Below are positions 48,369 through 57,640 of a stretch of DNA of 64,000 nucleotides, piece by piece. The notes under the pieces are model-generated. The model ran no database searches, had not been told where the DNA came from, and saw only the letters and a list, made by a program, of their open reading frames with translations. Source of the DNA: Sabethes cyaneus (lineage: Eukaryota; Arthropoda; Insecta; Diptera; Culicidae); contig NC_071354.1 in the NCBI RefSeq assembly GCF_943734655.1, positions 38,894,244 through 38,958,243 on the forward strand. The letters are read 5' to 3'. Both the position numbers and the translations under genes were made by a program. The first letter of the stretch is position 1. Each line of letters starts with the position of its first letter.

Positions 48369-49371
48369 CATTGGCGTAGCTAGAGGAGGTGCCTGGGGTA
48401 CCAGGCCCCCTCCAGAAATTTTCCCCATTGAAATTTAAAACCGGAAAAAAGTTCAATGTACATGTTCCCGCTTTATTCTTTTTCACTAGCCTAGCCTAGT
48501 AACCACCCCGAGTCATGCTGTTTCAAGCAGTCGTCTCCATTCAACTCCATCTTGGGCTACTCGTCGCCAATTTCCCAGTCTCAGAAGTCGTAAATCACTT
48601 TCGACCTGGTCGACCCTTCTTGCACTTTGAGCCTCTCTGTTCCCGACTGACTGGTGCAGTTGTTAAAGAGAACTGCTTTCGTCGCACTGTAGCCTACTGA
48701 CTTTCACCGCCTGAAAATGGCAATCTCTCCAAACAGGGCTTGCAGCTCGTGATTCATACATCTCCGCTACTCTTCGCTTTTAGTTTGTACACCGCCATAT
48801 ATCGTCCGCAGTACTTTCCCCCTCGAACATCGCAAGGGCGCGTACCGTCCGCGGGAAGCACGCGCTTGTTTCCTTTGAGTCTCTTTTTTTTCATGTATTT
48901 TGTCTTCAACGCATTTATGTTTAGCCCAATCCTCTTAGACTTCGCTTTCATCGGATCACACCCTCTAGTTGGATGCCGTCACATTGTCTCAACCTTCACC
49001 GTGTCTCAAAGGAACTCGAAAGTATCGCCGAGATGCACACGAAACACATCACTCGATCCAAAGCTCTGATCAGTTGTGGCAAATCGTGTTCGTGCATTAT
49101 CTGCTATAGCTGGTCTCGATCGATTGTATCGTATGTTGCTTTGAAATCAATAAAGATGTGATGCGTGAACACGTTGTACTCTCAACATTTCTGCAAGATC
49201 TGTGGGATGGTAAACATCTGGTCCGTAATTGCGCGGGCCCTCATGAAACCCGCCAGGTATTTTTCTACAAAACGTTGTACTATCAGTAACAGCCGGTAAC
49301 AAGATGAATGAAATTTTTTTGGAAGGCACCCCCTAGGCCCCCTCTAGGGAAATTTCCTAGCTACGCCAATG
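48369..49371. mobile_element. hAT-like element carrying a LINE relic
   Basis: The tips cattggcgtagctag are exact inverted copies (48,369-48,383 and 49,357-49,371), each followed by a G/C-rich 'ggggcc' block. They are flanked by a perfect 8-bp duplication, ttaataag (48,361-48,368 and 49,372-49,379). Length is 1,003 bp. No transposase is seen; instead most of the interior (48,500-49,300) is an antisense LINE relic. Confidence 0.85.
48500..49300 (-). pseudogene. RTE-like LINE relic inside the hAT-like element
   Basis: Reading the minus strand from 49,280: RFVEKYLAGFMRARAITDQM, FTIPQILQKC, stop, EYNVFTHHIFIDFKATYDTI, DRDQL, then SSSFETR and LRQCDGI. Later come IGLNINALKTKYM and, after shifts, VLRTIYGGVQTKSEEWRRCM and NHELQALFGE. 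The order matches reverse transcriptase blocks, thumb and C-terminal region of an RTE-like LINE with several internal deletions and stops. The YADD block is not found. Confidence 0.78.
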
Positions 49372-49633
49372 TTAATAAGCTACTTGACGTGACTACGGGA
49401 CAAAACGGGAATGCTAACTGGAGAAGGGATGGTTAAGAAGAAACCAGCATAGCCAGATTTTGCTGAGGAAAAATCCGTAGTTTTATCACCGACGAAAGGG
49501 TTACACTTTTGTTTCAAAATCAACCAAAAAGCGATATTTAATCAAATTTTTGCTTAAAAAAATTAACCGACATTTGCGCTTCATTCGCAGGTTTGTTATT
49601 ATTGTTTGTTCATTTTGCTGAAAAGTGTAGAGG

Positions 49634-51705
49634 TTTTACCTTTGTTATACTATAACAAAGGTTTAAAAATTGGTCGAAAAGCACGAAATTTAACCGAGGC
49701 CCGGAGGGCCAAGTCACATATACCAATCGATAGGGTTCGACGATTTGAGCAATGTCTGTGTGTGTGTGTGTGTGTATGTATGTAATGATTTTTTCTATCG
49801 CCTGTTTCTCAGAGATGGCTGAACCGAATCGTTTGCTATTACTTTTGTTTGAAAGGTATTATTGTCTAGTAGATCACTATTGAGTTGCTTCGTGACACGA
49901 CGTTTCGTTTAAAAGTTATAAACAAAAATGTGACAAATACGTGACACGGGTTTCTCTAGAACTACATGACCGATTTCAACGATCTTAGTATCAAATGAAA
50001 GCCCTTATTAAAGCTAAATTATTCAGTAATTTCTAATTGAAAACAAACAAGTAGTTTAAAAGTTATGCTTAAAAAACCTGTTTTGACAAGGTAATAATTA
50101 TCGCCTGTTTCTTAGAGATGGCCAAACCGATTTATGCGCTATTAGTCTCATTTGAAAGATAATATATGCTAATAGATCACTATTGAATGGTTTTTTGATT
50201 GGACGTTTAATTTGAAAGTTATGAGCAACCGTATACACCACACCAAAATTAACAATAATTTATAATGATTTTAACCAAGATAATTTACCTAATTTCAATT
50301 ATTTTTATATCAAACGAGAGGTTTTGACACTACGAATATATATGCAAAATTTCATAAGAATTGGTTGTACCGGTCAAAAGATATTAACCCTCGAACACTC
50401 GCGCCAACTTTTGCAACACAGTTACTCGCGCGCACTATAACCCCAAACCAAAGAAAACGTGCGCACTAGAGGTTTGACTGGGAAAACTTGGTTTTAGGTT
50501 TATCGAACCTTTAGAATAGTTTCTTGAAATTGAATGCTCTATCGTCTGGTGGAATCTAAATTTTGACTAATCCCCCTAAAAGTGAAATAAAAAAAATTAT
50601 TTTTCTTCAGTGTCAATATAACACATTGATGTGCTCTGCAAAGTTATAGAGCATATTATTACAAGAAATTTTGCTAGAGACAGTAACCTTCCATCTCTAC
50701 AGCTAAGATAGAAAAATCTTATTTATTGTATATGAATTTGTAAACTCAGTTTTTATATTTTTACTCTTTTTGTAATTGTTGTATGACTTTTTCATGTATT
50801 ACTAAATTGTACAAATGATAAAAATACACAACTTTGCTGAAAATAGTATACCTGTACGTTTGCTTGTTTAGGAACTGTAGAACTTTGATTATAAAAAAAT
50901 ACCTTAATTTTGACTACGAATTACTCGACTACCAGCAGACGGATACATTTTAAACATTTTACATTGGCTAGTTTTGCTGCATACAGACACCATTTTTCCA
51001 TATGAAGAAACAAGAGAAAATTCCACTTGGGGTCGATTGCGGTACACCTCGCATGCTGATTGTTTCGTTTCTGTGATGGCGGTTTATGCTGATCTATTTT
51101 TCTAACAATTTAAATTATTAATGCATTGAATAATTATGACATTTTGCTCAGAATAAGTTTATTGAAGAATATTCGTTAGTTAAACAACGATTTGTAACTT
51201 TATAACAATATGGCGTTGAAAAACCTACACGTGTTGTACAAAATACAACAGCGTGAGTAACCGAAGGTTAATAAAAATTGATTAAAATTATTCAAGAAAA
51301 CTCTATTGATGTGAATCAAATAGAATGGCATTACAGGAAATTATGCATAGTTCAAAAACCTATAAATTAGACCTTTACTAGGCAATGTATATGTTAAAGA
51401 ATAAGATTTCCTCTTACAATTTACTTTTATTTGCACTTACTCAAATTAATAACAACTTACTTATCCTTACTCAGCAATTACATGAAAAAAGGATCTATCA
51501 AAATTTAAAAGTGTTCCTATTTTGTTCAAAATTTGTAAACTTATTCAATTTTCAAAAATTTTATGTAAACCAACGCATTACGCAACGTTAACCAATAGAT
51601 GAATTTTGTTCCGAAAACGTGTCGATTTCTATCTCAATTACCAAGTAAGACCGTATAACAAAGGTTCCTTTCACCACTAGGTGGATTAAATCGGGTTTTT
51701 TTAAC
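49634..51705 (+). mobile_element. Repeat family B, longer copy
   Basis: It starts acctttgttatactataaca with 'aaggtttaaaaattgg', includes 'accgaggcccggagggccaa', a TG run (49,757-49,774) and repeated 'atcgcctgtttct.agagatgg' blocks, and ends 'cctttcaccactaggtggat'. The family-B copies at 32,218 and 40,089 lack its first 600 bases. A TTAA-flanked element (50,388-51,267) is inserted. No coding sequence is seen. Confidence 0.65.
50388..51267. mobile_element. piggyBac-type MITE (TTAA flanks)
   Basis: It is flanked by TTAA at 50,384-50,387 and 51,268-51,271. The tips ccctcgaacactcgcgc and, inverted, ccttcggttactcacgc are imperfect copies. Without the insert the flanks join into the family-B sequence seen at 32,350-32,380 (gttattaaaaaattattga). 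Interior blocks 'cccctaaaagtgaaat' and 'atacacaactttgctgaaaa' resemble the foldback at 62.6-62.9 kb. Confidence 0.78.
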
Positions 51706-51849
51706 TCGGATGAACTCAGCTTCTTATTTACCACCTCAATGTGTGACCACTCTTGTTTTAAAGGTATTGTCCTTGAAATTAAAATTATTACTTTTTTAAT
51801 CTAAATCATTTCATACGCATTTACTATTAGACTCAAATTAATTAAGGGC

Positions 51850-52440
51850 GTTTACTCTTGACTTTCGTCAATCGTCTTGATCATTCGTCTTTCCTTTATG
51901 TTTTTCCGTCTTTCATCTTTTATTTTGCTTCGTATGGTTTTCAGTACGTTGATGGATCCGCGGCACGTTTTTTAACATCTGCTTTTCTGGCATTTTTAAA
52001 TTATTTTTTGTCTGTTTCCAGCAATTTGTTATTATTTCTTATTGTCTTTTGTCGCATTTTTTGTTCTTTTTGATTGCATCTTTTTGTCCTCATTTGTAGT
52101 CTATTTTGGCTTTTCTTATTGCTGTCATTTAATCGTCTCTTCATCGCCTTTTCTGCATCAATTTTTAATCTTTTCGACGTTTATTGTCATTTACTTTTCG
52201 CTTACTTGTCATCACTTTCTCGTCATGTCTTTTCACCGCCTCTTCACCGTCTATTTACTGACATTGCGTCTTTCGTATTGTTGTTTTTTTGACGCGTTTT
52301 CGCCGTCTTCCTGTTATTTCTCTGTCGTATTTTTGTCTTCTTTTCGTGGTCGTTTAGCCATCTTCACATCACTTCTCCGTCATGTGTACGTCATTTTTGT
52401 ACACCACAAAAAAACGATCATTAAGATCATTCGCAACGGC
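51850..52440. repeat. Degenerate 12-nt array, inverted orientation
   Basis: Strings such as 'tttttgtcgcattttttgtt', 'tcttttcgacg' and 'cttttcgtggtcg' repeat with about a 12-nt step and are the complement of the GACGACAAAAA array at 14.3-15.5 kb. The hydrophobic plus-strand frames (up to 138 codons, 52,042-52,458) come from this repeat. I reject them as genes although they mimic membrane proteins. Confidence 0.75.
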
Positions 52441-52448
52441 CCTTTTAA

Positions 52449-52638
52449 GGGGACATAAACGACTAAAATTTAAAAAAAATGATTACTTTTTCATTTCAGA
52501 CTTTGATTTTGCTGTCTTTTCCGCTTATTTTGATACTAATTTTGTAATGATCCGACCACGGGAAGTGGCCGATCATACAAACAATCGTTCCAGTGCGCGC
52601 GGAACAACCTCGACGTAATAAGAGTCGTTTATGTCCCC
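52449..52638. mobile_element. piggyBac-type MITE, 190 bp
   Basis: The tips ggggacataaacgact are exact inverted copies (52,449 and 52,638), flanked by TTAA on both sides (52,445-52,448 and 52,639-52,642). No coding capacity is seen. The clean tips suggest recent activity. Confidence 0.92.
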
Positions 52639-52717
52639 TTAACCCAGCACATAGAAAAAGACAACTAAAATATTGTTTTCTTTATTATGGTTTCGTCGTT
52701 CCTTTGTTTCTATTCTA

Positions 52718-53643
52718 CAGTACTGGACAAAATAAAGTACGCACTTACCACATCTTGAAACTTTCATGCTTTTCTCATTATTTATAGTAGATAACTATTC
52801 ACAGTGATCGAACAAAAATTAGGTTTGTCGATATATTTTTGAGCAAATTTAAGACGTTTGATCCTATACAAATTAATATTACTTAAAAACAAATATTGAA
52901 TATGAAATAAACAAACCTGTAACATTTCGGATAAATGGCCTTCGTTGAGCAAATCCATTTTTAAATCCCATTTCCTTCAGTCTTCTACGAACAGTTCGTT
53001 CGGAAATATTTAAGTTCGTATTTTCTCGGATTACTCGGCTGGTAGAGAACGGATCTTTAGCTACTTTTCGACGAATCAGGCGATCATCACTGGTTGTAGT
53101 CCTCCGCTTTCTTCCTCTTTCAGTCCGGTCTTTCACGCTTCCAAGTTCCTCATATTTTTTCAATATTTTTCGTACTCCTGCCTCACTAATTTCATATCTT
53201 CGAGCAATTTCTCTATTCGAGAAACCTTCCTTACGATTTTTAACGATAAGTTTACGGATATCTTCACAAATTTGATTTTTTGACATCGTACCAGATAAAA
53301 ACGCGCACCAGTAATGAAAAATCAATCACAAACAATTTGTTTTGACACTTCGCTGCAGTGTGATGGCGAGGAAACTATTCGTATGCAGTAGGCGGCGTTA
53401 TGCAGTCATTATATTCGTAGTGCGTACTTTATTATGACCAACTAAAAATTGACTTTTTCTAGAACTATACAATAGCTTGATCAAAATAGCTAATGTTTAT
53501 ATATAACGATACATAAATCATTTAAAGCAGTGAAAATACTACAATTTGTCCAAATATACCGAGTTCATATGTTTGACAATAAAAAAGATACCGCGTGTTA
53601 TATAGTATGAGAGCGGGTGCGTACTTTATATTGTCCAGTACTG
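52718..53643 (-). mobile_element. Tc1-like element, internally deleted
   Basis: The tips cagtactggacaaaataaag and, inverted, cagtactggacaatataaag differ at one base, continue 'tacgcac', and are flanked by TA (52,716-52,717 and 53,644-53,645). At 926 bp it is much shorter than a full Tc1-like element (about 1.3-1.7 kb). It is inserted inside the 12-nt array, whose sequence resumes at 53,646. Clean tips and an open frame suggest a young copy. Confidence 0.92.
52879..53286 (-). CDS. Truncated Tc1-like transposase, DNA-binding half only
   Basis: I chose the start at the methionine of MSKNQICEDIRK, residue 14 of the longer open frame, because Tc1 transposases begin with a similar string. The 135-residue product has a first helix-turn-helix (EGFSNREIARRYEISEAGVR, about residues 22-41) and a GRKRR basic hinge. 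A second HTH follows (TSRVIRENTNLNISERTVRR) ending KEMGFKNGFAQRRPFI near residue 118. This is the bipartite paired-like domain that binds the terminal repeats. The DDE catalytic domain is missing: after RRPFI the frame runs into 17 unrelated hydrophobic residues and a stop. No stop or frameshift lies in the domain. Such a product could bind Tc1 ends and act as a repressor; that is inference, and it may equally be an untranslated relic. Confidence 0.75.
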   Translation of the reverse strand: MSKNQICEDIRKLIVKNRKEGFSNREIARRYEISEAGVRKILKKYEELGSVKDRTERGRKRRTTTSDDRLIRRKVAKDPFSTSRVIRENTNLNISERTVRRRLKEMGFKNGFAQRRPFIRNVTGLFISYSIFVFK

Positions 53644-53645
53644 TA

Positions 53646-54440
53646 TATTCATTGTCTTTGTCTGTATATTTTGTGGTCTTTTTGACACTCTTTAAATGAT
53701 TTTTTTGCTGTGTTTTCAGTTTTTATTGATTTTTGTGACGACTTTTTGCGCTGTTTTAGTGTCTTTTCGTCATCCTAGCCGACAAATCTGGCGCGTTTTC
53801 ATCATTGCTTTGTGCATGTTTTGCCGTGTTTTCAAGTTTCTAACGCTTTTTAGTCGTTGTTTATCGAGCAATTTCGTCGTCTGTCGTCCGCCGTTTTCAA
53901 CCTCCGTTTTTGACTTTTTCGGTGGCTCTATTTTGTTATTTTGGCGTCTTTCTGTCGTCTCTCTTTCATTTTTATTGTCATCTTTTTGTCGTTTTCGTCA
54001 TAGTTTCGCTGTTTTTTTTTGTTGTCTTTTCGATTACTTTTGCAATTTTCTCGTCGCTTGTTTATTGTCAGCTGTCTTTTCGTTAAATGTTAAATTATAG
54101 TCATTTTAACCAGCTTGGGGTGTTTGGTTGAAGTTTGCTTTTGGCATTTTTTATCAATTTTCATCGGATTTGCCGTTTTTATCGTTTTTGTTTGTTTGGA
54201 CACCTTTTTGACACTTTTAACAGTCTTTTTTTTTGTTTTCTTCGTCGTGTTTAGTCATGTTTTTAGTCGTAGTCTTGCTTTTTGTCTTTTCGACATCCTT
54301 TTTTCTATAATCCTTTCATCGTCGTTTCGCCGTTTGTCACTTCGTTACTTTTTTCGACTTTTCATCATTTGCCGACTTGTGGTTACCTTTTTACTATACT
54401 TTCATCGTTCTTTCTTGGCTGTTTTTAGCATGTTTCGTTC
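53646..54440. repeat. Degenerate 12-nt array, inverted orientation, second block
   Basis: This continues the array broken by the Tc1 element (tctttgtctgtatattttgt, 'catctttttgtcgttttcgt', 'ttttcgacatcct'). The 123- and 134-codon frames here are F/L/V/S-rich repeat translations. A 28-base remnant of the 13.1-kb SINE's 3' end (gttaaattatagtcatttta, minus orientation) lies at about 54,088-54,115. Confidence 0.7.
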
Positions 54441-55239
54441 CAACAAACATTTTTATTTAAAAGAAGCTTATTCAACAATTGTATAGCTGAAACCAATGCA
54501 TTGCAATGGAACAAGCGCTTAATAAGCTACTATACAACAAAAATGCTCTTTGGGGTCGCTCTTTTCGCGACCCTTTCTGCCTTAAATGCTACATAATTGC
54601 TATTTTGGCAAAATATACAGCTGCTTTAGTAATAACCTTCTTATAGTGCTGACAATGCTAATTTACAGCAAATTACCGACACGAAGAATTTGAATACAAC
54701 TTTGGTGCCAATTTACAACACCTATGCAGACAAAAAGAAATATACAAAAGCGTGCAGCATAAAATGCCAGATACGCTGATTTGCTGCTTATGTTAATGCT
54801 TATTAGTTACCAGGAATGGGAAGTTTAATATACAAATTTGCAATTTTTCCTCACAGTAAAGCCAGAAAGCGGATAGTAATATTCGCCATGATTGTACAAC
54901 ATTTCGCTGAATATCATTTTGCGAAAAACCTTAAACCTTAAACGGAAAACTTTTTTGTGGAAAGTACCATTTCGCGATCCTCTCCTTACTCGCTGTCGTT
55001 CGTTTCAGGAAACCCAGGTAGACCTAGGAAAACAAATAAACCTAGACAGTAGTGATTTCTGCGGGGAGTTGTCTCCCCAATGTGGGCGGCGCTTCCGACG
55101 GCGGGTCACTGGCAACACTCGCGGCCGTCTCGTCCTGAATGATCTAGTGTTACTATAGATAGTTTTTGTAGTCTTGTTATTGACTAATGTTTTATGGAAG
55201 AGTCTCGAACTTCTCGAGTTCGATTAGTTTTTGAGTTTC
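54441..55239. other. Unassigned DNA with small hairpins
   Basis: A hairpin gggtcgctcttttcgcgaccc lies at about 54,553-54,574, and 'aaaccttaaaccttaaac' near 54,927-54,945. A GC-rich block (55,060-55,140, 'cggcgggtcactggcaacac') has the look of an LTR or promoter piece but I could not place it. Confidence 0.35.
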
Positions 55240-56632
55240 GCAAAAATGTCTGTTTTATTTGTATGAGAGGCCATATCCCCCTAGCCCAGGGGTGAGAGTA
55301 ATCAACAAATTCAAGACTCAAAAATCTCCCACATGCCAAATTTAGTTCCATTTGCTTGATTAGTACTCAAATTATAAGGAAATTTGTATTTAATTTGTAT
55401 AGGAGTCCCCCTCTTAAAAGGGGAAGAGGTCGTAATTCACCATAGAAAAAATTTCTACCATCTAAAATTCCCACATGCCAAATTTGGTTCCATTTGCTTG
55501 ATTAGTTCTCGAGATAAGAGGACATTTTCATTTGTATGGAAGCCCCCCCCCCCCTCTTAAAAGGGAAGATGGGTCATAACACTCGCTTTCTAAAGAGGAG
55601 AGGGGTCTCAATTCACCATAGAAAAAAATCTTGCCTCCAAAACCACTTACATGTCAAATTTTGTTCCGTTTGCTTGATTATTTCTCGAGTTATGAGGAAA
55701 TTTGTTTTTCATTTGTATGGGAGCCCCCCCTCCTAAAGTGGGGAGGGGTCCTAATTCACCATAGAAAATATTCTTGCCTACAAAAGCACCCACATGCTAA
55801 ATTTGGTTCTATTTGCTTGATTAGTTCTAGAGTTATGAGGAAATTTGTATTTCGTTTGTATAGGAGCCCCCCTCCTAAAAAGGTAAGGGGTTCTAATTCA
55901 TCATAGGAAAAATGGTTGCCTCCAAAAACACCCACATGCCAAATATGGTTCCATTTGCTTGATTAGTTCTCGAATTATGAGGAAATTTGTATTTCATTTG
56001 TGTAGAAGCCCCCCCTCTTAAAGTGGGGAGGGGTCCTAATTCACCATAGAAAATATTCTTGCCCTCGAAAACTCACATGCCAAATTTTGTTCCATTTGCT
56101 TGATTAGTTCTCGAGTTAAGAGGAAATTTGTATTTCATTTATGTGGGAGGCCCCCCCCCTCTTAAAGTTGGGAGGGGTCCTAGTTCACCATAGAAAATAT
56201 TCTTGCCCTCGAAAACCTTTACATGCCAAATTTGATTCTATTTGCTTGATTAGTTCTCGAGTTATGAGGAAATTTGTATTTCTTTTGTATGGAAGCCCCC
56301 CCCCCTCTTAAAGGGGAGAGGAGTCATAATTCCCCTTCTAAAGTGGAGAGAGGTCCCAATTTACCATAGAATAAATTCTTGTCACCAAAAACACCTACAT
56401 GCCAAATTTTGTTCTATTTGCTTGATTAGTTCTCGAGTTATGTAGAAATTTGTGTTTCATTTGTATGGGAGCCCCCCCTCTTAGTGGGGGGAGGGGTCTC
56501 TAACCATCACTAAAACCTTTCCTGGCCCCAAAAACCTATACATGCAAATTTTCACGCCGATTGGTTCAGTAGTTTTTGATTCTATAAGGAACATACGGAC
56601 AGACAGACAGAAATCCTTTTTTATAGGTATAG
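55240..56632 (+). repeat. 142-bp tandem repeat family, eight-unit array
   Basis: The marker ttgcttgatta falls at about 55,353, 55,493, 55,669, 55,812, 55,953, 56,093, 56,240 and 56,416. Spacings are near 142 except two of about 176 with an extra 'cttaaagggga...' segment. Each unit carries 'gagttatgaggaaatttgta', a C-run (ggagcccccc), 'cctaattcaccatagaaaa' and 'cacatgccaaatt'. The array ends 'ccgattggttcagtagtttt', a cagacagaca run and 'tataggtatag', the same terminus as 12,126-12,500 inverted. Confidence 0.9.
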
Positions 56633-57006
56633 ATTTTTTGAAGCGATGGTTCTACAATTGATGAAGGGACGGTAAGGGAAAGTAATGGAGACGGATTTTT
56701 TGTGAATGGAGGGAAAAGAGTGGAAAGGAAGGTGGGTAATAGGTAGCTACGCTTAACAAGTTGTCGTTGTGACTCCTGCCTTTTGTCCAATGCTAGAAGG
56801 TGCATGGGTCGAACCGAGCTATAATCTGAGATTATAACCGGATTCGAACCCACAACACCCACCAGGGCATGTGGCTCGCTGGTACCCGTGTACCTATGAA
56901 CCACAGAGGCGCTGGACACTCTTTCCCCTCCATTCCCAAAAAATCCTTCTTCATTACTTTCCCTTACCGTCCCTTCATCAATTGTAGCACCATCGTTTCA
57001 AAAAAT
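56633..57006. mobile_element. Long-arm foldback with tRNA-like interior
   Basis: The arms of about 86 bp are inverted near-copies: attttttgaagcgatggttc (left) and, in complement, attttttgaaacgatggtgc (right). They continue through 'acaattgatgaagggacggt' and 'aagggaaagtaatg' to 'ggaggg.aaagagt'. The 200-bp interior contains a tRNA-derived sequence next to the right arm. No coding capacity is seen. Confidence 0.85.
56833..56917 (-). other. tRNA-like (SINE head) sequence inside the foldback
   Basis: The minus strand reads gcgcctctgtggttcatagg (A-box region), then 'tacacgggtaccagcgagc', and 'tgttgtgggttcgaatccgg' with a perfect B-box (ggttcgaatcc). The acceptor stem is not obviously paired, so I take it as a SINE-type promoter head, not a functional tRNA gene. 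Confidence 0.6.
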
Positions 57007-57083
57007 ATTAACTTTTCATCGTATTTGCGGCATCTTTTAATCACTTTTTTATTTTTTCATCGCATTTTCGTCGTCTTTACGGT

Positions 57084-57509
57084 TGTTACGACACCACTGG
57101 CAACCCTACCGAGGGGGAGAAGCGCTCCTCAACAGTGGGCTAAACCTGTCATCGTTAAGAATTGTCATCGACGGAAGAGAAAACGGAAGGAGAGAAATAA
57201 AAACAAAAAAAGCTAATTGAAACTGATTGGAAATTGAAGCTAGTGCAGGAGCAATTTATTACTTTATATAAGTTTTCTAAAGTGAATTTTGTAATTTAAA
57301 AAGGTAAATTTACTAAAGCTAATTTGTAACTTGTAAATAAGTAAGGAAAGCAGTTTCTAGGATTCGCTAGACAGTTGCAGGAGGTTTAAGGTACAAAAAG
57401 AGTTTCGGATTAATGTAAAGCCTGAACTACTCATGTGAGTACACTTAATTTGATAATCACTTTCGCAAATTAAAATATAACTCAATAAAAAATTACAGTT
57501 TTTAAGCTG
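57084..57509. mobile_element. Possible solo LTR (BEL/Pao-like)
   Basis: It starts tgttacgacaccactggcaa, a typical look for BEL/Pao LTRs in mosquitoes, and is bracketed by tacggt at 57,078-57,083 and 57,510-57,515. The left flank is 12-nt-array sequence. The right end (aagctg) is not the expected CA, so the boundary is uncertain. Length would be 426 bp. No internal retrovirus-like genes are present. Confidence 0.4.
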
Positions 57510-57640
57510 TACGGTAAAAAATTCGAACTGCTCAAAAAATTTAGTTCCGGAAACGTCTGAACAACGGTGGCTCTTCGCTGTCTTTTCCTCACGTTTTAGA
57601 TTCTTTTCGTCTACTTATTCTAAATCTGTAGAAATCCAAA

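Larger units (their letters stand above)
49441..57640 (-). mobile_element. Possible second hAT-like/12-nt-repeat element, heavily nested
   Basis: At 49,446 the string gccagattttgctgaggaaa, then 'aatccgtagttttatc' and later 'aaccgacatttg', matches the complement of the right end of the element at 13,821-16,107. The interior has the same 12-nt array type in opposite orientation (51,850-52,440; 53,646-54,440; 57,010-57,075; 57,575-57,620). A possible other end, aaatctgtagaa, lies near 57,625. If one unit, it was expanded by at least seven later insertions. The right boundary is weak. Confidence 0.35.

Noticed and set aside
52042..52458. Hydrophobic 138-codon plus-strand frame resembling a membrane protein
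   Set aside because: It lies wholly in the TTTTTGTCGTC 12-nt array and its F/L/S/V rhythm is explained by the repeat. The same applies to frames at 11,959-12,309, 14,285-15,242, 53,696-54,100 and 54,115-54,486.
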